Source: Apostichopus japonicus
Taxonomy: Eukaryota; Echinodermata; Holothuroidea; Aspidochirotida; Stichopodidae
Length of the DNA: 64,000 nucleotides
Assembly: GCF_037975245.1 (NCBI RefSeq)
Contig: NC_092562.1
Span: 21,591,054 to 21,655,053 of the forward strand
Direction: 5' to 3'
Shown here piece by piece: positions 14,058-26,235 of the stretch. The translations under genes were made by a program, and so were the position numbers. The notes beneath the pieces are model-generated. The model was given only the letters and a program-made list of their open reading frames with translations. It was not told the origin of the DNA and did no database searches. Position 1 is the stretch's first letter. Each line of letters starts with the position of its first letter.

Positions 14058-14092
14058 GATCGGAGACAGGTAAGTGAGGAGTTAAGTAAATA
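14058..14092 (+). repeat. Short 3' piece of the GAGACAGGTAAG repeat family
   Basis: The segment GGAGACAGGTAAGTGAGGAG followed by TTAAGTAAAT matches the conserved 3' block of the dispersed family. The 5' blocks are missing, so this is a truncated copy. Confidence 0.55.
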
Positions 14093-14189
14093 TGATACCC
14101 CCCCACAAACCCACACCCCCTGGCTGGTTATATGCACTCAATAAGGTTTTACTCATTCTACTCAACTTTCACATATATCTGTATATATC

Positions 14190-14455
14190 AATCCTATGCC
14201 CCTATAAATGGTAACCCATTCACCAAACCATGTGTCCCGAATAGAAACCCATTTTTAGCCAAGCTTAGTGTCTACATTAGAACCCTTTTTATTCAGCCTA
14301 CCATAATAGTATCCTTAATGACAACCTTTCAGGCCATGGCGTCACTTGTGGAAAATCCTTTACCCCTATAACGTGACCCATATGACACCTGTTTTAAGCC
14401 CATATTACGTCCCTGATGGTGACTATTTTAACCCACCATGGATACATCAATAGCA
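14190..14455. repeat. Degenerate 31-36 bp minisatellite
   Basis: About seven diverged units follow each other. Most begin CCATA or CCATG, have GT in the middle and end in ACC-TTTT-AGC. Clear examples begin at the CCATAATAGTATCC, CCATGGCGTCAC, CTATAACGTGACCC and CCATATTACGTCCC words between about 14299 and 14440. Divergence is high and unit length varies from about 31 to 36 bp, so this is an old array. An open frame (14132-14371) crosses it and is probably accidental. Confidence 0.5.
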
Positions 14456-17400
14456 TACAGATAATGTACATACTCTGGCTTGCTATACTGTCCATCGATA
14501 TTGCACTAAGACTTAAGGTGATTAGCAATCTCTGTACGTCATACATGTTTCACTGTAAAAACTTCCCTAATGGATTTTCTTCGCCACAATGTTCCATGAA
14601 TATGCCTGTCAGTTTGTTGCCTGGTTAGTGAAACATACATAGCTATTATACCATCTATAAAACATCATATTTGCATTAAAATTCAGATGTTCTCCAACAT
14701 AGTAACTGTGTTAGGTAGCTTAGCCTAGCTTAATACTTGTAGATTCATGCTAATATGGGAACTAGTACTGTATGCACATGACCTCACCTACATTATGATA
14801 CAGAATATTTAAAAACATTTGTATAGAAAGTAGGATGTTTCCATCCCCCCAAAATTTAATCATTTCCTCAGACATTTTCCGTGGAGTAAACAATCAGCTG
14901 CATGGCTCCCGGGAGGAAAGTAAACTTGACAGCGGGGAGACAAAAGTTTTGACAGATAGGAAGTCTCCAAATAAAGAGACAGAAATTTGCCATGAGATAT
15001 GGTGAATAATAATCTCGGGAATGTTTCCATCCCAGCAGCGGTAGAGAATTTCTTATTTAAACAGACTATTACCTGCAGCTGCATGGAGCCTCTGAATATT
15101 AACTGTTACATTGAATTTCAACAAAAAAAAAGGGAAAAAATTTTGGATTAAAAAATCCAGACTTTTAATTTTTTTAAATATTTTTTTTAACTGAAAATGA
15201 AATTTTACAGACCTAGAAAAGAAAACAATACATCTGTGAAGAATAATTAAAGTGAGCAACTCCTGGTGGTACATGTATATAATTAATAATAATATAATAA
15301 TAATAACAACATGTATGCGACTAAAGTCATTAAGAACTCTGCTTCATTATTCATATTGTGTCCCGATCCAAGCTTTGTGAATATTTTCCAAAGTCTAAGC
15401 AGTTTGCTTTCAATGATATCTGATCGTTTGTCATAAGTTGGATATAAAGGTGATAAAAAAATAAATATATAAATCCACAGAAAACATCTGAAGTAGATAT
15501 ATTTTGAGTGGTAAAATAAGGAAGTGTGGTTGGTGTTATACTAACTGTAGATACTAACTGCCAGAGAGGGTTTAAGAGACGAGAAGTAAACAAAGTGGCT
15601 GCAGATATGAGAACAAGTGTGCCAAAGTTGTGTGTAGACAGGTAAGACAAGGCATTTAATTACATCGCAACGACTGTAGGAGTGATTCCAGGAATGATTC
15701 CGACACCTGGCATTCAAATTAAATCGACCGGAGAGGTTCCGCTGTTTGAAATTGAATTTCAATGTCACGTTAAAATGGAACCCACCCGTGAACGTATATC
15801 TATCCAACAATATGACAGAAAGCAAAGACAAAATTCTATTACTGTACATCAAATCTATCAACTACATCGACACATCCAAGGTAATAGCAACCGGGACGCA
15901 ATTTTTACAATGCAAAATAAAATTTCACATTCCTCAAGGCTAGAAAAAATGTGGGCACTTATAAAAAAAATTATAATAATAAAGGAAAAAACATTTTTGA
16001 TACTGCAAGGATTCTTCCTCACTTTGGACACAATTCCTAGAAAGAGCAAGAGCAGTTGCCTTCGATGACGTAGAATGATTTCTCATGTTTAGACAGGTGG
16101 CCATGGAACAAAATGTCACGCAACCAGTCGATTAACAACTTACCTCAGCTCTGCTGTGGTTTCCGGTATACAGTGTAGGTTTTAGACTGAATGGCTGTTG
16201 ATTATGCCAGGATATATATATATGTGAGCAAGGAGTGAATTTCTTTTCATTACTAATTCCGAACAAACCCAAGCTCATGAAACTGACTGTATCTAGTCCT
16301 TTGCTAAAGATGGAAAACGTTCATCCAAAGGAGATGAATTCAAGGGTGGATAAGACGATCGGAAAATGAGAACGATGAATGTCAGAAATGTTTCACCCTG
16401 GCAAGAGGGGCAATGAGTGTCAAGTACTACTGGAGGAATCAAACAATATGAACTGATGACTTCATGAAGTTTCATTGCAGTCTGTTTTTTTTTTCAAATG
16501 ATAACTACTTCACTCTTCAAAATAAACTGCATAAATTTTCATTACTCTTCTACTTTGTATAAACATTTTTCTGTCTTTTCTTTAAATCACCAAAAGTGCT
16601 TTTTTTTTCAGCCACTTGAACAAACAACATCAGGTTTTGTATGTACAACAGTTCTGATCAGTCCCCAAATTTTTGGCCAAATCAGTTTCTAATTATCTAT
16701 CAGTACGAGTTTGCTGACCTATGACGGCTCCGTTAGCAAAAATCTTAGCAACACAGTCCTGGCTATGTACAGATTTCTCTTTTTTCTTGTTAAGCCGTGA
16801 AACACAAACAGGGTCATACCAATATCTAATCATTTCTTTTCAAAGTTTCATTCTGAAAACCAAAAAATATGATCTAGGTGTCCTCATAAGTCCTTGAAGG
16901 ATATGATATATCCAACTGAGAAAAAAATTGATTTAATTTGGATTATTTAAGTCACTGTATCAGTCATGGATCCAGGATGGGTACAGTGTACACCTTCTCT
17001 CACACCACACCACCCACCCTTTCCCCACAATTCAAACTTACACAAAAAAAACCAAAGGTAGTCATCAGCAGACCCAATTATGAACCAATTTAAAGTCCAC
17101 TATGCCCAAGAATGCACCATGTTACAATTACAAAAAAAGTGTCTGAAAGGTGACCACTAGACCACTCTACATGGAAGTCAGCTTCAATGACCCCAGGGCC
17201 ACGACCCCAGCTTTTTTCAAATCTTTCGCCCCTGTGTATAAACAGGCACACAACGATATACCCTCTAATGGCCTAAATGATCTCTTTCAGTTCTGACAGC
17301 TGCCTGACTTGTACATCATTGTGATCAATTTCCCCCCCCCCCCACAAATAAGCAAACATTAATTAATCTAAAATGTTGTTCTGAAAGGTGAGGAAATATC

Positions 17401-19088
17401 CACAGGGCATTGATGTCCTATAAAATCTCATCCTTCCAAACAACCCCCTTCCCTTCCCCCATCCTCCCTACAAATCCCCCTCTTAAGAAAATAATGCTAT
17501 CCCTCTGCAACACTACCCGTCTTTCCAACGTTCATCATATTCACTGGGATTTCTATTATTTTGGGTCAATTTTTCTCTATCTTAGACATATAATTATTAA
17601 AAATTTTCTCATGCTTTTACAATGACTGCATGGACTAAATCATTCTACTGTACTAGCAAATATGAAACCAATATATATATTTATATATCATATATATAAG
17701 AAACTCAAGCCTGACTGTGGCATTAACAAACAAGTCTCTAGTCACTTCCTCATATAGACTACTGTATACAGATCGCTCGTCTGCGGCAGATGACTGTCTT
17801 GTTTAATCTCACTTCATCATCGCTTTTACAGATTTATAAAAGCAAAGTCAGGGAAAAGGGAAAAGAAGAGAGAAAAGGAAAGCGATTTAAGCTTCTTACA
17901 GGGAGGAGGTGGAAGAGGATAAGGGGTAATTCCTTATGACATGCTTCCATTTACTGCTTCCCCTTGAATGTTTACATTTTATTCAGCAGGGAGCAAACAT
18001 GTATACAAGCCACCCAATGATGTATAAGACAAAAGTACGGACAACCAACCGACGGAGCATGCAGGCAGGTAAACACATGATTCACTCACGATGAAGAAAA
18101 ATCGATTAGGACAGGTATAAACAAAGATTCCTCGCTTGAATCTGGCTTGGACGATGGCTTCATATGGAATAGCGCTTAGAATAATTTAAATTGTTTACAT
18201 AATAAAGAAAAGGAGCGGAACGGTTCCTTGTATCTATTTTTTCCCTGTGACTTTGGATCGTAAAGTGATTATCAAGCAAATTAGATATTGTTGGATGTAT
18301 AGTAGGCTACTTGTATCACTCTCTACTGATATTAACTTGCTTAATTCAATCTGTGCTTTAGCATGGTTGCATTGTTGGCATTTTATACAGGGTTCGATCC
18401 CACAGTAGTGTGTTCTTGTGAAAATACAATTCCATGACTTTTCCATGACAAAATCAAGAAATACCAAGACCTATTACATTAATTGCATTGATTATACTTT
18501 CATTATTGAATTTGGAAATATTTCCTTCGCTTTACTAACCTTTTTTTAAAATTTTGCTGCAAGATTAATGCAAGCATAAATCTGAAGCTCATGACATTTC
18601 TTGACTGTGTGAGCATTGCTGATTGAAAACATTATGCACACATGTTGCAGGCACATGTATTTGGGAATAACAGCATGGCTGCATAGTTAGTGAGACTTTT
18701 AAATGTTAAATGCATATTAAATGCATATTAAACATATTTAAAGGGATGGTCTCAGATACCACTTACAATATATGAATCATATTTATTAATAGTATTTAAA
18801 ACATTCAATAAATTAAATTTTGGGAAGAGACAACAGTTTCAGGACATTTATAGAATCAGAGAATTCTTTTATTACCTTATGGATCTAACTTTCTGGTTGA
18901 AATAGGGAATTATTCATTTTTTACCACATATACAAAAGCAAACTGAACACAAATATAAGATTCAGATTTTATTCCAAACATAGTAGGTTAGGTAGATGAG
19001 GAAAGTGCATTTGTAGACCAGAGGCAGGTAAGGGAGGAGCTTGAGTGAATTTTCAATGTCAAATACTAGGTAAATGTCAAATGATCTA
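14456..19088. other. Non-coding stretch, no gene seen
   Basis: Nothing here can be called a gene. Simple features include an AAT-rich tract (15281-15310), a C run near 17331-17343, short TA tracts near 17670-17698, and a triplicated TAAATGCATAT-like word near 18706-18735. Several short open frames lie on both strands near 15.4-16.1 kb and do not resemble a known protein. Confidence 0.5.
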
Positions 19089-19182
19089 CAATACCCTGCA
19101 ACATTAATATGGGGCAATCCTTCCAGTACCCTAAATCATTAATATTTGGCAAATGTTCCAGTACTTTACAACATTAATTCTA
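19089..19182. repeat. 35-bp minisatellite, about 2.7 copies
   Basis: Units begin at 19089, 19124 and 19159, exactly 35 bp apart. They share CARTACCCT, CATTAATAT and GGCAA. The third is cut after ACATTAATTC. Confidence 0.8.
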
Positions 19183-20184
19183 TTCTATTTTCCAATTTCT
19201 TTCTTCTTGTGTAAAAGCAAAAATGAGCCATAAATGTAGCTATAGCCTTGAAAAATGAATCTATGTATGTATCTAAATCTACTTTGAATGTGAAAGTCAT
19301 ACAACAGCACTGCACTTAGTCATGACAGTGACACGATCGCAGCAGAGGTCAAAACGGAGAAAGTCGTAGCTAGCCGTGATGGCTTCAGTACTGTACCTCT
19401 TTATTCCAAAAGACAGAAGATTCTGTTTAAATCGACCAATCGTCCTCCTCCTCCCCGACACAAGTTTTGGATAATGGATCATTAAAGTAAACAAAGAAAC
19501 TTAAACAATATAACAACCTCCCATTAACCGTGATTTAATGGTACGATGGTTATGTACATAGGGTTAACTTCAGTTGTAAAAGTAAGTATCCAAATAGGAG
19601 TCCATTAATTATACTTACTGTAAGACATGGCAGCAGAATAAAAAGATAACCCCTTAAAGATCTGGCCTCTAGATGGTTACTCACATCCAGCAACCCTTTC
19701 AGGCCTTTCTTTACCAAGAAAAATAAGAGAAAATCAGGCCGGTATGTTAGCAAAAGTAATTTCTGTAAGATGAGGCTGATGGAGGCATTGATTGAACGTA
19801 GTTGATCACCCGAGTGGGGAGAGGGAAAAGAGAGGATGGATCTTAACGAGAAACAGGAACAGTGATCAGGTCTAACAGCTTTACTACTTGCCTCTTTATG
19901 GTCGAGAAAATAAACAACGATTCTAATAAACATCGGGTAAATAAATTATAAGTTTTAAAGTACTGTTGGTTGCTACATTAACAGCTATAGTTCTTGTTGA
20001 TCATGATTTGGTGTAGCCCCTCCAAACAGAAAATTGAATTTCAGACACAAGATCTGAAGTGATTTGACTGAACTTCAACCAGACACTTTAAACCGTAGAA
20101 TGGTGTAAATTACAAAAAAAAGGGGTCAAACCAGAATATGACCAGGCACCAGTATGTCAACTGCGCAAATTTCATCAGATTAAA
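19183..20184. other. Non-coding stretch, no gene seen
   Basis: The open frames here (19297-19494 and 19550-19933, minus strand) have no motif, signal peptide or splice context that would support them. Confidence 0.45.
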
Positions 20185-20492
20185 AGATGGTGTAGACATG
20201 GTGTAGATACAGTAGTTCAAATGGTGCAAATAGATTATAACATGGTGTAAAGATGGTGTAAGTACTGTAGTATTGGTGTACACTGATAGAACAAATATAT
20301 TACAAGATGGTGTAGACACGGTGTGGCTACAGTGTAAGTAGATTACAAGATGGTATACACATGGTGTAGTTTGTGCTTATAGATTGCAACATGGTGTAAA
20401 TGCAACAGATATATTTAAGATGGTGTAGACATGGTGTGGATGGAACGAGTACACTACAAGATGTTGTAGGTCTACATGGTGTAGATGGTGCA
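20185..20492. repeat. ATGGTGTAGA-type minisatellite
   Basis: The word AGATGGTGTAGACATGGTGT and close variants recur about a dozen times, separated by short AT-rich spacers such as ACAGTAGTTCAA and AGATTACA. The spacing is irregular, so this is a degenerate array. Confidence 0.8.
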
Positions 20493-22944
20493 GAGATGAG
20501 GCAACTGTGAGCATGCAAAAGTGGAGGCTGCTAATGCAGTGAATGACTGCAGGACTATTAATTATCTATCAGTAATTATAGTGAATGACTCCATGAGTAC
20601 CACATTTTACATCTTACATATTTGCTAACGGCAACGGTAATTTTTTCCACCTTAAAATCACGTTCCGACTGATCCATAATTTATTAAATAATGTTTTATG
20701 AATATCTGAAATAGTGGAATCAGACCAGTGAATTAATGAGATGCTTTAAGGATCGAAAAACTAAGTACAAAGCCTGAGAAAGAAAAAATACAAACCAATG
20801 GGCAAAAAAAGAAGAAGTAAGAATTATCCAATGATATCTTTTAAAATTATGAAAAAAACTTTTGTTCCTACACTAGTCTCTTTGCACAGAGCTCAGCCAA
20901 CTGTATAAAACGGGTCGTCATTCCGTAAATAATCCCCAGCAGAGATAAATGACCTAGAGCTTCTCAATAAATGATTTCATCAAAGTCTTCTGATTCCATT
21001 AAACTCCAGCGACTGAAGTAAATTAAAAGGTTATTTCACCTCGAGGGCTACAAAGCCGGGGAAAAACTGGAAGGTAACAGGGAGGAGGCAAGACTTCCAT
21101 TAAACAAAAACCACCTCCGACCACTTAACCATCACGGTAAGTATGTTTGAAAAAGGTCCGGTTAAAATAACTGCAAAACAAAAACCCCCCAAACAAAAAA
21201 CTTTCCCCCCAAAAAAGAGTTGGAATCTGAAGAAAAGACCAGGAGGGAGAAAGCGTTCTGATTTACATTTTTCATTAATTCCTTGATCAGAAGGAAATGT
21301 CATTATGAGGCCTTTACCCTTAGGGTTTAGCGCATTATAACGGCTGCCAGAACAGCTCGGCAAACGTCTATGGGAGTAAGTTGTAGACAGACCGATAGAC
21401 AAAAAAAACCATAAAACTGAACATCCCTGTGACAATTGTATCTAACGACTTTCCCACACTTCTAACTTCTTTGGTATATACATTTATAAACCAGACAGTC
21501 ATTTCAATAATGCATTAATAACTGTATTTAAGTCAGTTTATAAATCTTTGACCTTTCCTTCTAATCAAATACCAATCAAATAATTGGATGCTTAATGTAT
21601 AATTATATTGTTTAATAGTACTTAGTAAGTTCTGTAAGCTGCAGTTATACAATGATATGCATACGTATTAAGCGAGAGTGTGTACAAGATGAAGTCAGTG
21701 CAAGTTATAAGCTTCCGTACGAAATGCAAATCTGAGAGTGCAATAGTAGAGATGGGACAGGGTAGCTGAAGAACAGAATAAATAGAGGTCAGCTTTAATT
21801 GATGATGTTACAATCATGTAAAATGTCGAAACCTGTTAGATGTATAGAAACATCAAATTACTAAGAATGAAATTAGGGTGAGAAAAAGTTACCACAAAAT
21901 GGCATGAAAATCAAGAATTTGGCAGACACAAGAAGTATTATGTATTGACAAATCACTCATGAGCAGATGGATGTCTCTTATTCAAAGCTCATTTGGCAAC
22001 CCTTGAAAATTCTCTCTCAATCCTAAATAAAGGTTTTCAACTCCCAGTTTGAATACTGGGGCCCCACAGGATGCAGTCAGCCAGGTTTTAAAATCTGTGA
22101 TGAATTTTGAATATTAGAAGCTTGCAGGTTACTTTTCACCAAAACAAATTTGACAAATACCATCTTAGTACAGCACCTGGTTAACAATTTCATGGATGAT
22201 AAAAATTTATAATGTACTCCATCTATAAAATGATTGCTTAAATTGGCAAATATTCAAACTTCGGGTCAAATTTTTCCTTTGTAAAAAGTCAACTTTGCCA
22301 AGTAATTTAGTATGAAAATGCAATTTCTTCTTGGTTCTCTCAACACATATTAGCACCGTGGATGTGATTAAGTTTAATAATCAATTTACACACACACCCA
22401 ACCGATGTTATTTGGTCATCCCTGTTAAATGAAATAGATTGGATCAAAGGTGATGTAAAAACTGAGTTGTTGCCATAGCAACAGGACCCTGAACAGAAAA
22501 ATAATATAAGATGGTGAAATGTGGACAATTTAATGCAATCAGACCAGATGCAGAATGAGTTGCATGTTGTCAATGACTTTGGATAGTTAAGAAATTGAAA
22601 AAAATGATTACATTTTTCTGAAATTGAAGGCTGTAGCTTTTCACTATTACTTAAATTGCTTTCACAAGTTACATGTTTCTTCAATTAAATGAGCTGAGGA
22701 TCTCGTCAGTGATAAATTGGACCTTGACTATGCATGTGTATGTCCAGCATCTGCTACTGTGCTTGTCTGTGTATTGTAACATACTTTGAGAAGGCATATT
22801 ATATTTGCTGGGAGATATGACATGCTATATTACAAGTTGTACATACTCTCTGATTGCTCTGCCATTGATGGCAAAGGCAACATGCACAACGATATCACAT
22901 GTGTTCTATATCCATGAGATATGTATACAGCAGGCCTGTCATGT
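20493..22944. other. Non-coding stretch, no gene seen
   Basis: No RNA or protein gene is recognised. A short duplication of GTGAATGACT occurs at 20538-20590. The minus-strand frames at 21100-21435 and 22340-22684 carry no recognisable domain. Confidence 0.45.
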
Positions 22945-23960
22945 GAGTACAACAGCATGAGTTTAATCTGTAACTTCCAAGGAACTTGAAAGACCCACAA
23001 AAAGGGGTAGATAGGAACCAGATCTAGCGTCCCAAACAGAGGACAAACTTTACTTGTGCGAACTAATACGGTGGCAAAGAAGGAAGTCTACTATACATGT
23101 TTACAATTGTACCAGCATGAGTAGAATCTGTGACTTTCAAGGAACTCGGAAGACCCAAAAAGAGTGTAGATAGGAACCAGATACTGTAGCGTCCCAAACA
23201 GAGGACAACTTAAGCACTGAAGGACACATGTGTGTCCATACTAATATGCTGGCAAAGAAGGACGTCTACTATACATGTTTACAATTGTACCAGCATGAGT
23301 AGAATCTGTGACTTTCAAGGAACTTGGAAGACCCAAAAAGAGTGTAGATAGGAACCAGATACTGTAGCGTCCCAAACAGAGGACAACTTAAGCACTGAAG
23401 GACACATGTGTGTCCATACTAATATGCTGGCAAAGAAGGAAGTCTACTATACATGTTTACAATTGTACCAGCATGAGTAGAATCTGTGACTTTCAAGGAA
23501 CTCGGAAGACCCAAAAAGAGTGTAGATAGGAACCAGATACTGTAGCGTCCCAAACAGAGGACAACTTAAGCACTGAAGGACACATGTGTGTCCATACTAA
23601 TATGCTGGCAAAGAAGGACGTCTACTATACATGTTTACAATTGTACCAGCATGAGTAGAATCTGTGACTTTCAAGGAACTTGGAAGACCCAAAAAGAGTG
23701 TAGATAGGAACCAGATACTGTAGCGTCCCAAACAGAGGACAACTTAAGCACTGAAGGACACATGTGTGTACATACTAATACGCTGGCAGAGACGGAGGTC
23801 TACTATACATGTTTACAAATTTACCAGCATGAGTAGAATCTGTAACTTCCAAGGGACTCCAAACAGAAGACAACTTTAGCACTGAAGGACACGTGTGTCC
23901 AAACTAATACGCTGGCAGAGAAGGACCTCTACTAAACATGTTTACAATTGTACCAGTATC
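22945..23960. repeat. 178-bp tandem satellite with dimeric higher-order pattern
   Basis: The landmark CAGCATGAG starts at 22952, 23113, 23291, 23469, 23647 and 23825, giving a strict 178-bp period for the four inner units. The first unit (161 bp to the next landmark) and the last are diverged and shortened. Inner units alternate: units at 23113 and 23469 are preceded by GGAAGTC and contain AACTCGG, while units at 23291 and 23647 are preceded by GGACGTC and contain AACTTGG. This ABAB order means the array last grew by 356-bp dimers. The monomer contains ACACATGTGTGT and ATACATGT words. No coding capacity is seen. Confidence 0.95.
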
Positions 23961-25429
23961 AGCCAGCTTGCTTGAGATACAACATCTGGTATCAGGCCAA
24001 GATATGAACATTAAATGTATTGTTTGATTGGTTCATTAATGTCACAACAGATGTTGAACATTACTATGTAAAAAAACAGTTCTGAGAGAGTATCAAACAG
24101 ATATTAAATCAGTGTAAGTCTCAGTAAGACTACAGTCCAGGCAATTCTCCAGATATTGCTGGTTGTGGTTGTCACATTTTGTATCAACAAGCAGACCGGG
24201 AATATGGAGCAAGTAGGTCTGAATGTCGCTGATCAAAGCACATTGAAAAAGTAAATTTTTCATTTTCGTTACCATTGGAAAGGCATGTGAAGTTGCACAG
24301 TCTATGGATCTTCTTCTACTGTACAACTGAGCTACACACTCTTACCGGTAGATGAAGGGTCGTAGTAGACCACACATCATGATGGGGCTGTACACTATTA
24401 TCATAATAGATGGTAGTAGACAGGGAATTATAAAGTGGTCAAATTTTGTGAACTTTCAGTTTTGAAGGCGCTGAATATTTTTTCTCTGAATTATAAAATA
24501 CTATGGTTTCCGTGTCAAAAACTGCTATTGCAACAACTTTGGACTTGTGAATCCAAAGCGATCAAAAGATGTAAGATGAGAAGGATTGATGAAGGTTATC
24601 ATATCGTGATAGCCTATCAATTTAAGAAGGTAATTTTTACTACACTCTAAACAAAAACTCTCATAACGAATTCACACTCTTTGAGTATATCTAGTGTAAT
24701 AGTATGAACGTAATGTTGATCCAACAAAACTTCCCCTTTTATATTCTCTATGTTCCTCATTTGTTCTCAGGTCAAAAGAAATACTGACACATGTTCTGTC
24801 TGCTTTCACAATTTTATATCTTGATTTGGTATTTGAAAGATCTTAGAAGAGGAACTGTATAGCATGTCGGGTGAACAAATGTGATAAACTTTATTTAAAC
24901 TTAAATTCACTTGCACGCATACTGTACATCTTACCTAACAATATCAGAACAGATAAAAATCTCTAGAGGTTTACTGTTTCCACTTATTATCCACTTTCAA
25001 GTGACATAGTTAGAGTATAAGTTAGTAAAAGTGACAACTATCTAAATGCAATGAAAACAGAGAGTGCCTATAATCGAAAAGTTACAAAATTTAGAAAAAA
25101 TTCGAAATGACAATTCCTCGAGAAAGAAGAAGATTTGCATTCCATGACAAGCAATATCTTCCGATGCAACAGTTTTGCAGTTCTGTTTGAAAATTTTGAA
25201 AACAGGCCGCAAAATGGATATACCCCCAAAAAAGAAATGAAATTTTACAAAAGTTTAAACCTGTCCAAAGAAGAGCCTCAACCCACAGATGGCACTGTGT
25301 CAGATATCGAGCTACTGTATGAACAACAAGTACATCCTCTGTGACAATGTGACGAGAATGAAGGGCAAAACGAATAACTATAACTGAATAGATAAAACCT
25401 ATATACTCACTACAATCTGGATATTGCAA
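23961..25429. other. Non-coding stretch, no gene seen
   Basis: Overlapping frames on opposite strands at 25091-25429 and 25135-25344 look attractive by length. They have no recognised motif, and I cannot choose between strands. Confidence 0.4.
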
Positions 25430-26235
25430 GGGACGGGAGCGTTAGGCCTTCTCTGGCTTAACGAAGACATCTTTTTAATACTCAACACATGACCGCAGAC
25501 GATAAATGCACACGCGTATGAAGTATTCGGAGATCAGTCGAAACATCCCCTGTTGATCAACATCGCATATTTTTCCCTACAAGTTTTTCTGTCAGGATGC
25601 CTGCTAATCCACAGACGTGGGTTCGGCTCGGTTGATTAAAAAAACCTTCCTCCGTGTGAATGTGTGCTGCTGTTGAGGAAAAAAAACTTCCACCGCTCGT
25701 GCTCAAAAGATTCTGTTTTTTGATGTCGTGTTTTATGACGCAGAGCTACGATGACAGTGACTGCATGCTCTCTCACGGGGAAAGAAGCTTCCTCTCGGAT
25801 TGTTTTTGAGTGGGCGGTCAACGGGAGAGAGAGCTGAACATCTTATGACGATATGAAACTGCTATCGTGTACAGCAGCTCTGCTGTATTGTAATATTGGT
25901 TACTCGGAATTTATCAAGAGCGGTCGGTGAAAAAACTTCACTGGATATAGACAGGTAGCCTATGTATTACACAGTGTTACATTAAATGTGCAATAAACAC
26001 ACACGTGACTACAATCCGACGCTAGTGTTTACGGAGCGATTCTTTCCGCTCAAGTTTCTGCCGAATCTGTCGAGAGTTTTAACGGCAACATTGATCATTT
26101 CCGCAAAGAAGTTTCTTTCCCTCCTCGACTGCGATCGCAAGAGAATAAAGATGGCGATAAGGATTCCTCTGCTGCATATATTTTTGGTTATTAAATATAA
26201 AGCAAACGGTGATAGTCATATAGATATATAATTAT
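25430..26235. promoter_or_regulatory. CpG-rich stretch, candidate promoter or first-exon region
   Basis: CpG dinucleotides are much denser here (roughly forty in 750 bp by eye) than in the flanking kilobases. In mosaically methylated invertebrate genomes such unmethylated islands can mark promoters. Near the right edge, AAGATGGCG (26149-26157) matches the YY1-type core often found at transcription starts, and the frame from that ATG runs 26 codons with a hydrophobic start. I cannot name a gene or fix a strand. It may also be an old repeat with high CpG. Confidence 0.35.

Noticed and set aside
15541-16068. Overlapping frames on both strands (106 and 128 codons)
   Set aside because: Opposite-strand frames over the same bases have no motif, no splice signals matching a coding exon and ordinary AT-rich composition.
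18355-18410. B-box-like GGGTTCGATCCC with a nearby TAGCATGGTTG
   Set aside because: The spacing between the boxes is too short for a tRNA and no cloverleaf can be drawn.
25091-25429. 112-codon minus-strand frame and 69-codon plus-strand frame
   Set aside because: Neither has a recognisable motif and the strand cannot be decided. They are noted only as part of the flank of the CpG-rich stretch.
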